This document shows, one piece after another, positions 28,671-39,124 of a DNA stretch of 50,687 bases. The translations under genes were made by a program, and so were the position numbers. The stretch is from Mycolicibacterium austroafricanum (GTDB taxonomy: Bacteria > Actinomycetota > Actinomycetes > Mycobacteriales > Mycobacteriaceae): positions 93,031-143,717 of the forward strand of contig NZ_CACSIP010000012.1 of the NCBI RefSeq assembly GCF_902705885.1. The letters run 5' to 3'. Numbering within the stretch: position 1 is the first letter of the stretch; every line of letters starts with the position of its first letter. Under the pieces are notes generated by a model. The model ran no database searches. It saw only the letters and a list, made by a program, of their open reading frames with translations, and had not been told where the DNA came from.

Positions 28671-29913
28671 CCTCGGGCCGGAAGCCCAGCAGTCGCATGC
28701 CGTGGTAGACCAGCAACGCGGCGATGGAACCCAGTGCGATCCCGGTGAAGGTGAGATCGCCTGCCTGCCAGGTGAAGTCGGCGATGCCAATGACCAGTGG
28801 GATGGCGGCTGTCATCTGATTGACGGGTTTGGAGAAGTCGACGTGGTTGGTCAGCCAGATCCGCACGCCGAGGATGCCGACGAGACCGTAGAGCACGATG
28901 GTGGCACCGCCGAGCACACCGGCCGGCACCGCCGAGATCACCGCGCCCACCTTGGGGCACAACGACAACACGATCGCCACGGCAGCGGCGACCCAGTACG
29001 CCGCTGTCGAGTAGACCCGGGTCGCGGCCATCACCCCGATGTTCTCGGCGTAGGTCGTGGTCGCCGAACCGCCGCCGAGGCCGGCCAGCGTGGTGGCCAC
29101 CCCGTCCGCGGCGAGCGCGCGGCCCATCAGCGGGTTCATGTCGGTGCGTGTCATCTGGCCGACCGACTTGACGTGGCCGATGTTCTCGGCGATCAGAGCG
29201 ATCACCGCGGGCAGGAACATCGGCAGCACCGAGAGGCTGAACGCCGGCGTCTGGAACTCGGGCAGCCCGATCCACGCCGCCGACGCGATCGCCGACGTGT
29301 CGACGTCGCCGAGAACCAGTCCCAGCAGGTAGCCGGCCACCACCGCCAGGAAGATCGCGAGCCTGCCGACCATGCCGCGGAAGAACGCGAGGGCGCCGAC
29401 CAGCAGCACCAGCGTGACCAGACCGAGCAGTGGCCCTTCCTCGAAGTTCCCCTTGGCCGCGGGCGCCAGGTTGAAGCCGATGAGCGCCACCACCGCCCCC
29501 GTCACCACCGGCGGCAGGGTCAGGTCGAGCCAGCGGGTCCCGGCCAGGTGCACCACCGCGCCGACGAGGATGAGCAGCAGCCCGACCGCCACGATGCCAC
29601 CGAGTGCACTGCCGGTGCCCTGGGCCGCGACCGCGGCGGTGACCGGAGCGATCACCGAGAAGCTCGATCCCAGATAGCTCGGTAGCCGGTTACCGGTGAT
29701 GAGCAGGAACAGGATTGTCCCGACGCCGGAGAACAACAGGGTGGTCGCGGGCGGGAATCCGGTGAGCACCGGCACCAGGAACGTGGCCCCGAACATGGCC
29801 ACCACATGCTGGGCGCCCAGCCCCAGCGTGCGCGGCCAGCTCAGCCGCTCGTCGGGCGCGACGACGAAGTCGGAGTCCGACCGTGAATCAACGGGCTTCC
29901 AGGTGAGTCGCAC
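28624..29913 (-). CDS. NCS2-family uracil/xanthine permease
   Basis: A 429-residue membrane protein with about 12-14 hydrophobic helices, the normal length for nucleobase:cation symporters of the UraA/PbuX group. It opens with PRTLGLGAQHVVAMFGATFLV, including the QHVVAMF segment typical of the family. Conserved GGGSATTTYAENIGVMAATR carries the central Glu that binds uracil in UraA-type members. It is therefore more like a uracil than a purine carrier. The GTG start at 29913 is divergent from the TetR gene across 122 bp. Confidence 0.9.
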   Translation of the reverse strand: MRLTWKPVDSRSDSDFVVAPDERLSWPRTLGLGAQHVVAMFGATFLVPVLTGFPPATTLLFSGVGTILFLLITGNRLPSYLGSSFSVIAPVTAAVAAQGTGSALGGIVAVGLLLILVGAVVHLAGTRWLDLTLPPVVTGAVVALIGFNLAPAAKGNFEEGPLLGLVTLVLLVGALAFFRGMVGRLAIFLAVVAGYLLGLVLGDVDTSAIASAAWIGLPEFQTPAFSLSVLPMFLPAVIALIAENIGHVKSVGQMTRTDMNPLMGRALAADGVATTLAGLGGGSATTTYAENIGVMAATRVYSTAAYWVAAAVAIVLSLCPKVGAVISAVPAGVLGGATIVLYGLVGILGVRIWLTNHVDFSKPVNQMTAAIPLVIGIADFTWQAGDLTFTGIALGSIAALLVYHGMRLLGFRPEVRAPADGADPAAAPR

Positions 29914-30022
29914 GTCTGCGACTACACACCATGACGAAGCGGGCCGCCAGCCGGACCGGGGGTGGCTGAACCCAAGCCAGTCCTAAGTTAACGTCGATTC
30001 GCAGGCGGGCGGCGGCCTCCGA

Positions 30023-30028
30023 TATCGT
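30023..30028 (+). promoter_or_regulatory. Candidate -10 hexamer (TATCGT) for the TetR gene
   Basis: TATCGT ends 7 nt before the ATG at 30036 and overlaps the alternative GTG at 30027, so it argues for the ATG as the true start. A GTTAAC palindrome lies about 30 bp upstream. Confidence 0.5.
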
Positions 30029-30035
30029 GAGCCCC

Positions 30036-31262
30036 ATGGCGCGCACCGCCGGTGAGCACGGCATCCGACGTCGGCCGAAGGATCGCAAGGCGCAGATTGC
30101 GCGGGCATCGGCCGAAGCGTTCAGTGAGCTGGGCTATCACGGCGTGAGCATGGAGTCCATCGCGTCGCGGGTCGGGATCTCCGCTGCGGCGCTGTATCGC
30201 CACTACTCAAGCAAGTACGAGCTCTTTCGGGGCGCGGTTCTCAACCTCGGTCAGCAGTTGGTGGACTGCACCGCGGAAATCGACGTCGACGGTGCGCAAC
30301 CGCAGCAGGTGCTGGACGGGCTGGTGTCAGCCCTCATCGATACGGCGATGGCGAACCGGGCTGCCGGGGGCCTGTACCGGTGGGAGGCCCGCTATCTGCA
30401 CGGTGACGACCAGGCCCTGCTGATCGACCAGCTCCGCACCGTGCACCACCGAATCCAGCGACCGCTGGCGGCGCTTCGTCCCGGACTCACGCCGCGGCAG
30501 CTCACGACGCTGTCGACGGCGGCGCTGTCGGTGATCGGAAGCATCGTCGACCACCGGGCGAAGCTGCCCGCCGCCCAGGTGCAGGTTCTGCTGGCGCAAC
30601 TCGTCGACAAGGTGCTCGCCACGGATCTCCCCGACGCCGGGGCGCAGCACGAGCCCGACGTCGCCACCCGAAGGGTCGACCCCGCCAAATACGAAGCGCT
30701 GCTGACCGAGTCGATGAGGCTGTTCAACCTCAATGGTTACCGCGACACCAGTATGGACGACATCGCCTCGGCGGTGGGGATTCCGACTTCCGGTATCTAC
30801 AAGTACTTCTCGGGCAAGAGCGACATCCTCGCCGCCGCCTTCCGGCGTGCCGCGGACCGACTGTCCGCCGACTTGGCGACGATCGCGGCGACGGTCAGCG
30901 ACCCCGAGGACGCGCTCACGGCGGTGACCGACGCCTACGTCACCAGGTCCTTCGGCCGGCCCGAACTGGACTACGTCTACTACAACGAACGGCTCAACAT
31001 GACTGCGGCCGATCAGCGGATCCTGCATGACATGCAGAGGTCGACGGTCCAGACGTGGGTCGAGCTGGTGGTCGCCGTGCGGCCGGAATGGACACAGGGA
31101 CAAGCACGTTTTGCGGTGCACGCGGCGATGTCGCTGGTGATCGACATCGGCCGGCTGGTGCGTTACTCGAACTCGACCGAGGTCCGGGCAACCGTGGAAC
31201 GGCTGGTGGACATGACGCTGCTGGGTCGCTACCGGTTGCGTACGACGTTGCCGACCATGTAG
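30036..31262 (+). CDS. TetR-family regulator with two helix-turn-helix domains
   Basis: A 408-residue protein made of two TetR units in one chain. Unit 1 has its DNA-binding domain near residues 15-62 (FSELGYHGVSMESIASRVGI, then ALYRHYSSKYELF). Unit 2 has one near 215-262 (FNLNGYRDTSMDDIASAVGI, then GIYKYFSGKSDIL). Each is followed by a ligand-binding-type helical region. A single chain with two DNA-binding heads could act as a pseudo-dimer. The ATG at 30036 is chosen over GTG 30027 for the reason given under the promoter. It converges with the flavin monooxygenase operon and overlaps its last gene by 34 bp, so regulation of that operon or of the divergent permease is plausible. Confidence 0.88.
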   Translation: MARTAGEHGIRRRPKDRKAQIARASAEAFSELGYHGVSMESIASRVGISAAALYRHYSSKYELFRGAVLNLGQQLVDCTAEIDVDGAQPQQVLDGLVSALIDTAMANRAAGGLYRWEARYLHGDDQALLIDQLRTVHHRIQRPLAALRPGLTPRQLTTLSTAALSVIGSIVDHRAKLPAAQVQVLLAQLVDKVLATDLPDAGAQHEPDVATRRVDPAKYEALLTESMRLFNLNGYRDTSMDDIASAVGIPTSGIYKYFSGKSDILAAAFRRAADRLSADLATIAATVSDPEDALTAVTDAYVTRSFGRPELDYVYYNERLNMTAADQRILHDMQRSTVQTWVELVVAVRPEWTQGQARFAVHAAMSLVIDIGRLVRYSNSTEVRATVERLVDMTLLGRYRLRTTLPTM

Positions 31263-31495
31263 AGCAGGTACCCGATCAGGACGACCACCGCCGCCTTGCG
31301 TGTCTGCGGTGCCGCCAGTCCGAGCCCGACAGCGGTCTCGATTCCACCGTCGATGTAGACGTGCTGGCGGGTGTTGGTGGGGAACGCCGATTCGGTGAGT
31401 CCCTCGAAAAGCTGCGGGGCGACGAAGTGCGCCAGCCCGGTGACGGCGAGCGCGAGACCGCCCACGGTCGCGACACGCGAATTCTCTTTCGGCAC
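31229..31495 (-). CDS. Small DoxX-like membrane protein
   Basis: An 88-residue membrane protein with hydrophobic helices at about residues 8-27, 48-62 and 66-84. The pattern LAVTGLAHFVAPQLFEGLT and the following GGIETAVGLGL resemble one half of DoxX/DoxD-type membrane proteins. A GGAG ribosome-binding site lies 8 nt before the GTG at 31495, which sits 8 bp after the flavoprotein stop, so it is co-transcribed with it. Function is unknown; DoxX proteins are often linked to redox or thiol stress. Confidence 0.75.
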   Translation of the reverse strand: MPKENSRVATVGGLALAVTGLAHFVAPQLFEGLTESAFPTNTRQHVYIDGGIETAVGLGLAAPQTRKAAVVVLIGYLLYMVGNVVRNR

Positions 31496-31503
31496 TGCAG
31501 CTC

Positions 31504-32991
31504 CTAGTTGATCTGGTAGTCGGTCAGCGGGAATTCGCCGGCCTCTTTGATCGCCTTGCGGGTGGACATCGGCCGCAGCAGAGTGGGCTCCCCGCTGGGG
31601 TTGAAGTAGTACGACCGTGCCGATGCGCAGTCGGCATTGAGGAACAGCGACTCGCCGAGCAGCTCCGTCATGCGGTCCAGGTATCGGGTGTTGGCTTCTT
31701 CGGTCACCTCGAAAGTGGTGGCGCCGCGCTGTTTCATCTCCCCGAGCAGCCGTTCCATGTGCCGCATCTGGTATTCCATCGTGTTGAAGAAGTTCAACCC
31801 CAGGAAGGCGTACGGGCTGGCCAGCGACAGGTAGTTGGGGAACAGCGGCATCGAGACGCCCTGGTAGGCCTGGAACCTGGTGTCGCGCCACCATTTACCG
31901 AGATTTCGTCCATTCCGTCCGATGACCTCGATGGCGGGGAAGTTGGCCTCCCACAGGTCGAAGCCGGTGGCCAGCACCAGGGTGTCGACGACCGTCTTCG
32001 TACCGTCATTGGCGACGATGCCGTCGGCCTCCATCCGGGCGATCCCACCGTCCTGAAGGTGCACGTGGGGCTTGTTGAAGGTGCGGTAGTAGCTGTTGGA
32101 GAACGTCGGACGTTTGCATCCGAAGTCGTAGTCCGGAGTCAGCTTGGCCCGGAGCTGCTTGTCGCGGATCGTCGCCCACCGCAGCGTCTTCGAGAGGTCG
32201 GCCGCGGCGATGTTGAACCGGCCCCGGGTCCGCCAGTAGTGCACGACGCCCACCGAGACCACCCATTCGTAGATGGAGTCGGTCACGGCCCGGATGATGC
32301 GCTGGGTCACCGGTACCCGTGCGAACAGCCGCTTGGCGCGCTCGGAGAAGTGCAGGTCGAATTTCGGCACCACGAAGATCGGGGTCCGCTGGTAGACCGT
32401 CAGGTCGGCGGCCTTCTTCGCCAGCTCGGGGATGAGCTGCACGGCGGTGGCGCCGGTGCCGATGATCGCGATGCGTTCACCGGCCGGGTCGTAGGAGTCG
32501 TCCCACGCGGTGGTGTGGACGATGCGGCCGTCGAACTCCGTGATACCCGGGATGTCGGGGACGTGCGGCTGCGACAGGAAACCGGTGGCGGTGATCAGGT
32601 ACTGGGTGGACAGCGTCTGGCCGTCGGCCAACCCGACCCGCCAGAGCCTGGCGTCCTCGTCCCACCGCGCGCCCTCGACGGTGGTGCTGAAACGCATGTG
32701 GCGGCGCACGTCGTACTTGTCGGCGACGTCGTCGGCGTACTGCTTGATCTCGTTGCCGGTGGCGAACAGCCGGGACCAGTTCGGGTTCGGCTCGAAGAAG
32801 TACGAGTACGTGGTGGTGGGAACGTCGACAGCCAGGCCGGGGTAGTGGTTGACGTACCACGTGCCCCCCAGGTCGTCCTCGCGGTCCAGGATCACGAAGT
32901 TCTCGTAACCCATCCGCTTCAGCTGGATCGCGGCACCGATGCCGGCAAAGCCGGCACCCACGATGACCGCGTCAAAGCGCTCCGAAGTCAT
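31504..32991 (-). CDS. Flavin-containing (Baeyer-Villiger-type) monooxygenase
   Basis: A 495-residue NADPH- and FAD-dependent monooxygenase. FAD motif VIVGAGFAGIGAAIQL lies at residues 9-24 and the NADPH motif AIIGTGATAVQLIPEL near 175. Between them is FDGRIVHTTAWDD, the FxGxxxHxxxW(P/D) fingerprint of Baeyer-Villiger enzymes. Substrates are usually ketones or sulfur/nitrogen compounds. Length and start resemble M. tuberculosis Rv0892 rather than EthA, from memory. It may be read from the gene upstream (21 bp away) or from its own hexamer TACCGT. Confidence 0.9.
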   Translation of the reverse strand: MTSERFDAVIVGAGFAGIGAAIQLKRMGYENFVILDREDDLGGTWYVNHYPGLAVDVPTTTYSYFFEPNPNWSRLFATGNEIKQYADDVADKYDVRRHMRFSTTVEGARWDEDARLWRVGLADGQTLSTQYLITATGFLSQPHVPDIPGITEFDGRIVHTTAWDDSYDPAGERIAIIGTGATAVQLIPELAKKAADLTVYQRTPIFVVPKFDLHFSERAKRLFARVPVTQRIIRAVTDSIYEWVVSVGVVHYWRTRGRFNIAAADLSKTLRWATIRDKQLRAKLTPDYDFGCKRPTFSNSYYRTFNKPHVHLQDGGIARMEADGIVANDGTKTVVDTLVLATGFDLWEANFPAIEVIGRNGRNLGKWWRDTRFQAYQGVSMPLFPNYLSLASPYAFLGLNFFNTMEYQMRHMERLLGEMKQRGATTFEVTEEANTRYLDRMTELLGESLFLNADCASARSYYFNPSGEPTLLRPMSTRKAIKEAGEFPLTDYQIN

Positions 32992-32997
32992 GGAGAA

Positions 32998-33003
32998 ACG
33001 GTA
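32998..33003 (-). promoter_or_regulatory. Candidate -10 hexamer (TACCGT) for the flavin monooxygenase gene
   Basis: On the minus strand TACCGT ends 6 nt before the ATG at 32991, within the 21-bp gap to the upstream gene. It would give a leaderless transcript separate from the thiC run. Confidence 0.45.
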
Positions 33004-33012
33004 CCCGAGGTA

Positions 33013-33531
33013 TCAGCCTTTTATCGAACCGGTGCGCGGCGGGTCGAGGGTCGCAATGCAGGTCACCGCCCGATCGCCGTCGGCCCAGGTCTCGGCGGTG
33101 GGGTAGAGCACATAGAGCTGCACCCCGTCGTCGGTCGTCGATCGGGGTGAGTAGATACCGAGTTCCGGCGCACAATTCGTGGCGAACGCGTCGATCGCCT
33201 GCCTGCCGGGGAAGTCGCCGTCGGGAATCGTCAACAGGGCAAAGACCTCGCCGGCGTGCGTCTGGTCACAGTCGACGGTCTTCAGCCGGCTCACCTCGGC
33301 ACCGGCCGGGATCTCGGCCAGGCAGGTGCCGACCTCGACCTCGGTGGCCGTCACGTCACCGTCGCTGGTGATCACCAGCAGGACGACGGCGCCGGTCACG
33401 ATGACCATCAGCACCGCGAGCACGATGCCGCCCAGCACCCACCATTTTGTCTTCTTCCGGGGCGGTGGCGGGGGGTACCAGCCGGGCGGGCCGCCCTGAT
33501 ACGGCAATGGCGGAGGGGGCGGCGCGGTCAC
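33013..33531 (-). CDS. Membrane-anchored septum-formation-like protein
   Basis: A 172-residue protein with a Pro/Gly/Tyr-rich cytoplasmic start, a single helix at about residues 29-52 (WWVLGGIVLAVLMVIVTGAV) and an extracytoplasmic domain. The domain holds paired Cys (GTCLAEIP, TVDCDQTHAGEVFA, TNCAPEL, VTCIATLD), the pattern of the septum formation (Septum_form) family. The four Cys probably form two disulfides. Its role is inferred by family only. A TATCGT hexamer sits 6 nt before the GTG at 33531, and the upstream hydrolase ends 14 bp away. Confidence 0.8.
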   Translation of the reverse strand: MTAPPPPPLPYQGGPPGWYPPPPPRKKTKWWVLGGIVLAVLMVIVTGAVVLLVITSDGDVTATEVEVGTCLAEIPAGAEVSRLKTVDCDQTHAGEVFALLTIPDGDFPGRQAIDAFATNCAPELGIYSPRSTTDDGVQLYVLYPTAETWADGDRAVTCIATLDPPRTGSIKG

Positions 33532-33537
33532 GACTCG

Positions 33538-33543
33538 ACGATA
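33538..33543 (-). promoter_or_regulatory. Candidate -10 hexamer (TATCGT) for the septum-formation-like gene
   Basis: Minus-strand TATCGT ends 6 nt before the GTG at 33531. If active, it makes an internal leaderless transcript inside the thiC-led run. Confidence 0.45.
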
Positions 33544-33545
33544 GC

Positions 33546-34156
33546 TCAGCCGAGCAGGCCCAGTGCGGCCTCGACGGCCAGAACAGGCACGTCGAGCTTC
33601 TTGGAGGCGAGGTCGTGCCTGGCGCCGGTGACCTCGAGGATCCGGGTCTGCGCGGTGAACAGGCCGGCGGCCGGGCGCAGTTCCTCGAGGCTGCCGAACG
33701 GGTCCGCGGTTCCGTGGGTGAACACCGTCGGTACCCCGATCCGCGGCAGATGCTCGGTGCGCGCGCGTTCCGGCTTCCCAGGCGGATGCAGGGGATAGGA
33801 GAACAGGGTGAGCACGTCGAGGTCGAGGCCGTCGTCGGCGACCGCCATCGAGGTGAGGCGCCCGCCGTAGGAGTGGCCGCCGGCGATCACCGGTCCGTCG
33901 GCCAGGTCGCGCACCGCGGCCACCGCCTCGAGGATTCCCGCCCGGTCGGCGGCTTGCGAGCCCGAGGGCGGACCTTTCGGGCGCCGCCTGCGGTAGGGCA
34001 GGTTGTACCGCACCGCAAGCCAACCCCGGCGCGCCCATTCCTCGCAGATCGCCTTGAGCAGAGGTGACTCCCTGCTGCCCCCGGCGCCGTGCGTCAGTGC
34101 CACCGTGCCCGCAGGAGTGCCTGCGGGCTCGTGCACGATGCCGGCGATCTGGTCCA

Positions 34157-34157
<1 letters not shown>
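33546..34157 (-). CDS. Alpha/beta hydrolase (KANL3/Tex30-type)
   Basis: A 203-residue short alpha/beta hydrolase with THGAGGSRESPLL near residue 22, nucleophile elbow GGHSYGGR (Ser96), an Asp in FTHGTADPFG and the final His in GARHDL. This set of motifs is that of the dienelactone-hydrolase-like KANL3/Tex30 family; the substrate is unknown. The ATG shares a base with the thiD stop (TGATG), so it is coupled to thiD. The same gene follows thiD in M. tuberculosis (Rv0421c) as I recall, suggesting a conserved but unexplained thiamine link. Confidence 0.85.
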
Positions 34158-36641
<2,484 letters not shown>

Positions 36642-36647
36642 GGTGCC

Positions 36648-36653
36648 ACGCTA
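36648..36653 (-). promoter_or_regulatory. Candidate -10 hexamer (TAGCGT) for the thiC riboswitch transcript
   Basis: Minus-strand TAGCGT lies just upstream of the first aptamer bases and is identical to the hexamer proposed for thiE. Confidence 0.5.
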
Positions 36654-36760
36654 GCGCAGCGGCCGCGCGGAGGGAACCCTGCAGTGGCATTCGGCTGATC
36701 TCCCCGAGACCTCCACAGGATCTTCATGAAACCCGCTGCGCCGCCGTTCATGCTGGTCAC

Positions 36761-37261
36761 ATGGCAAGCAACAGCATCGGGCCGATACTGACACTGGCGG
36801 CCGTCGCCGCGGTCGGCGGTGGAATCTGGGTGGCGAACGTGTCGCAGCAGACGGGGCCGGCAGCGATCAACGCGCCCGTCGCGCAGTCCGCCGGCGCGAC
36901 CCCGGCAGCGACCGCGACGCCGGAGGTGCCCAGCCCGCCACCCCCCGCAGCGTTCCCCGCCAGGGCGGACTACGTCGGCGAGATCCCGACCGCAGCCGGA
37001 GTCATCACCCTCGAGGTCACGATCGACGGTCAGAGCGCGAAGGCGTACGCGTGCGACGGCAACGCCGTCGAGGTGTGGTTACGCGGCAGCGCCACCAACG
37101 GTGCGCTCGCGCTCGCGGGCAATGACCAGACCGGTCGGCTCACGGGACACCTCGATGGAGCCTCGATCGCAGGCACGCTGACCCTCGGTGCGAAGTCGTG
37201 GGACTTCACGGCCGGGTCGGTCGCGTCGCCCGCAGTCGACGGTGCAGACGATGTCTACTGA
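36761..37261 (+). CDS. Membrane-anchored or secreted protein of a putative redox module
   Basis: A 166-residue protein with an uncleaved-looking N-terminal helix (about residues 7-25), an Ala/Thr/Pro-rich linker to residue 68 and a beta-rich domain from 70 to 152. The domain has a single Cys (AYACDGNAVEVWLRG). I do not recognise the family. It overlaps the DUF6529 gene by 11 bp, and the Rieske gene follows, so it is likely a component of the same envelope complex. The ATG at 36761 is chosen as the start directly before the membrane helix. Confidence 0.7.
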   Translation: MASNSIGPILTLAAVAAVGGGIWVANVSQQTGPAAINAPVAQSAGATPAATATPEVPSPPPPAAFPARADYVGEIPTAAGVITLEVTIDGQSAKAYACDGNAVEVWLRGSATNGALALAGNDQTGRLTGHLDGASIAGTLTLGAKSWDFTAGSVASPAVDGADDVY

Positions 37262-37838
37262 ACCGGCGACCGAAACCCTGTCTTCTGACGCCCTGTCGAC
37301 CGGAACCCGGCCTGCTGGAATCGGCGCCGCGGTCGCAGTGCTCATCGGGGCGTGCATCGCCGTCGGACTCGGTGTGTTCGGCAAAGTACATGACCCGCAG
37401 TTCTTTTCGACCAACGTCGCGGGGTTCTCCAGTGGCGTCGCCGTGAAGACGTGGTCGGCGACGCTGGCGCTGGTCCTCGCGCTGTTTCAGTTCGCCTCGG
37501 CGTTCGCGATGTACGGCTTGCTCGGTGGGCGGGCCCCGTCCTGGATCAGTACCGCACACGTGTGGTCGGGGCGGTTCGCCGTGTTGGCAACGGTACCGGT
37601 GGCGGTGCACTGCCTCTACGCGCTCGGCTTCCAGGCCACCGACACCCGGGTGCTGTTCCACTCGCTGTTCGGGTGCTTCTTCTATGGCGTCTTCGTCACG
37701 AAGATGCTGCTGCTCACCCGGAAGGGCCATCGTGGCTGGGTGATCCCGATCGTCGGCGGGTTCGTGTTCTTCGGGCTGGTGTTCACCTGGCTCACCTCGG
37801 CGCTGTGGTTTTTCCAAACCAGCGGCCTCACTCTCTAG
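37251..37838 (+). CDS. DUF6529 family membrane protein, possible b-type haem protein
   Basis: A 195-residue protein with five hydrophobic helices near residues 24-44, 67-92, 104-126, 134-155 and 163-187. Histidines sit at helix ends at H103 (TAHVWSGRFA), H120 (AVHCLYALG) and H137 (LFHSLFG), each 17 apart. H120 and H137 lie at the facing ends of helices 3 and 4, as would suit axial haem ligands; this resembles cytochrome b561/ferric reductase-type domains. Haem binding is inference. The gene sits between the anchored protein and the Rieske gene, all in one direction with overlap or a 12-bp gap. Confidence 0.75.
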   Translation: MSTEPATETLSSDALSTGTRPAGIGAAVAVLIGACIAVGLGVFGKVHDPQFFSTNVAGFSSGVAVKTWSATLALVLALFQFASAFAMYGLLGGRAPSWISTAHVWSGRFAVLATVPVAVHCLYALGFQATDTRVLFHSLFGCFFYGVFVTKMLLLTRKGHRGWVIPIVGGFVFFGLVFTWLTSALWFFQTSGLTL

Positions 37839-37850
37839 AAAGGGTCATTC

Positions 37851-38282
37851 ATGTACTCCGGGGTCTTCCGCTCGCGACGCCGAACGCTCATCGTCGGCAC
37901 CGGCCTCGGCGCTCTCGCCGCCGTGCTGTCGGCCTGCACCACCTATGGCAGGAGACCAGCCGCCGACGCCATCGATTCCCCCAGTGGCCCAGAACAACTC
38001 GCCAAGACGGCAGATGTCCCCGTCGGATCGGGGGTGATCGTCGACGACATCGTGATCACCCAGCCCGCGGCGGGCACGTTCACCGGTCTTTCATCTGTGT
38101 GCACCCACGCCGGATGCCACGTGTCCGCAATCGTCGACGGTGCGATCGTGTGCCCGTGCCACGGCAGCAGGTTCAACCTCGACGGGACAGTGGCCAACGG
38201 GCCGGCGACCGCACCGCTGGAGGCGAAGCCGGTTGCGGTCCAGGGTGACGCGATCGTCGCAGCGGCCACCCGATCTTCCTAG
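37851..38282 (+). CDS. Rieske [2Fe-2S] lipoprotein
   Basis: A 143-residue exported iron-sulfur protein. The N-terminus has SRRRTLIVGTG (twin-arginine-type) followed by a lipobox VLSAC (Cys29), so it is probably exported folded by Tat and lipid-anchored outside. The Rieske boxes are complete: CTHAGC (Cys84, His86, Cys89) and CPCHGS (Cys101, Cys103, His104). The Cys89/Cys103 pair would form the disulfide of high-potential Rieske proteins. An AAAGGG ribosome-binding site lies 7 nt before the ATG. It would accept or donate electrons to the DUF6529 membrane protein; no bc1 or oxygenase genes are nearby. Confidence 0.92.
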   Translation: MYSGVFRSRRRTLIVGTGLGALAAVLSACTTYGRRPAADAIDSPSGPEQLAKTADVPVGSGVIVDDIVITQPAAGTFTGLSSVCTHAGCHVSAIVDGAIVCPCHGSRFNLDGTVANGPATAPLEAKPVAVQGDAIVAAATRSS

Positions 38283-38305
38283 AACGGTGGGGGCTCAACA
38301 GGGTC

Positions 38306-39112
38306 TCAGGCGTCCGTCAGTTCCACCAACACGGGCGCATGGTCGCTGGGCTGCTTTCCTTTGCGTTCGTCGCGCACGATCTCGGCATGGGCGACCCGCC
38401 CGCTCAGTGCGGGCGAGCCGAGGATGAAGTCGATGCGCATGCCGCGGTTCTTCGGGAACCGCAGCTGGGTGTAGTCCCAGTAGGTGTACACCGCGGGCCC
38501 TGGCGTGAACGGCCGCACCACGTCGGTGAAACCGGCGTCGACGATCGAACCGAAGGCCGCCCGCTCGGCTTCGGTGACGTGGGTGCTGCCCCGATAGAAC
38601 TCGACGTCCCAGACGTCGTCGTCGGTCGGGGCGATGTTCCAGTCGCCCACCAGCGCGATCGGTGCCGCCGGATCGTGGGTCAGCCACGCTGCCGCTGTCT
38701 CCCGAAGCGCGGCAAGCCATTGCAGCTTGTAGACGTAGTGCGCGGAGTCGACGGTCCGGCCGTTGGGGATGTAGAGACTCCACACGCGCACCCCGCCGCA
38801 CGTGGCGCCCAGCGCCCTGGCCTCGGCGGCGGCCTCCACGTCGGGCTTGTCAGTCCACGTCGGCTGGCCGTCGAAGCCGACCTGGACGTCGTCGATACCG
38901 ATCCGGGAGGCGATGGCCACGCCGTTCCACTGGTTGAAGCCGCAGTGCACGACGTCGTAGCCCAGCGCGGCGAACGGCATCGTCGGGAACTGCTCGTCGG
39001 TGCACTTGGTCTCCTGCATCGCCAGCACGTCCACGTCGGCGCGTGCCAGCCAGTCGGTGACACGATCGACCCTGGTGCGGATGGAGTTGACGTTCCAGGT
39101 GGCCAGGCGCAT
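38306..39112 (-). CDS. xth: Exodeoxyribonuclease III
   Basis: An AP endonuclease and 3'-exonuclease of base-excision repair. The 268-residue protein has the EEP catalytic set: WNVNSIRTR (Asn), MQETKCTDEQ (Glu), VWSLYIPNGR (Tyr region), GDWNIAPTDDD (Asp and Asn), GMRIDFILGS and PSDHAPV (Asp-His). Start ATG 39112 lies 6 nt after TAGGGT, so the mRNA is probably leaderless. Matches xthA (Rv0427c) in order. Confidence 0.95.
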   Translation of the reverse strand: MRLATWNVNSIRTRVDRVTDWLARADVDVLAMQETKCTDEQFPTMPFAALGYDVVHCGFNQWNGVAIASRIGIDDVQVGFDGQPTWTDKPDVEAAAEARALGATCGGVRVWSLYIPNGRTVDSAHYVYKLQWLAALRETAAAWLTHDPAAPIALVGDWNIAPTDDDVWDVEFYRGSTHVTEAERAAFGSIVDAGFTDVVRPFTPGPAVYTYWDYTQLRFPKNRGMRIDFILGSPALSGRVAHAEIVRDERKGKQPSDHAPVLVELTDA

Positions 39113-39118
39113 GGCTAA

Positions 39119-39124
39119 ACCCTA
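39119..39124 (-). promoter_or_regulatory. Candidate -10 hexamer (TAGGGT) for xth
   Basis: Minus-strand TAGGGT ends 6 nt before the xth ATG. The TAG is also the stop codon of the upstream acetyltransferase gene. Confidence 0.5.
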
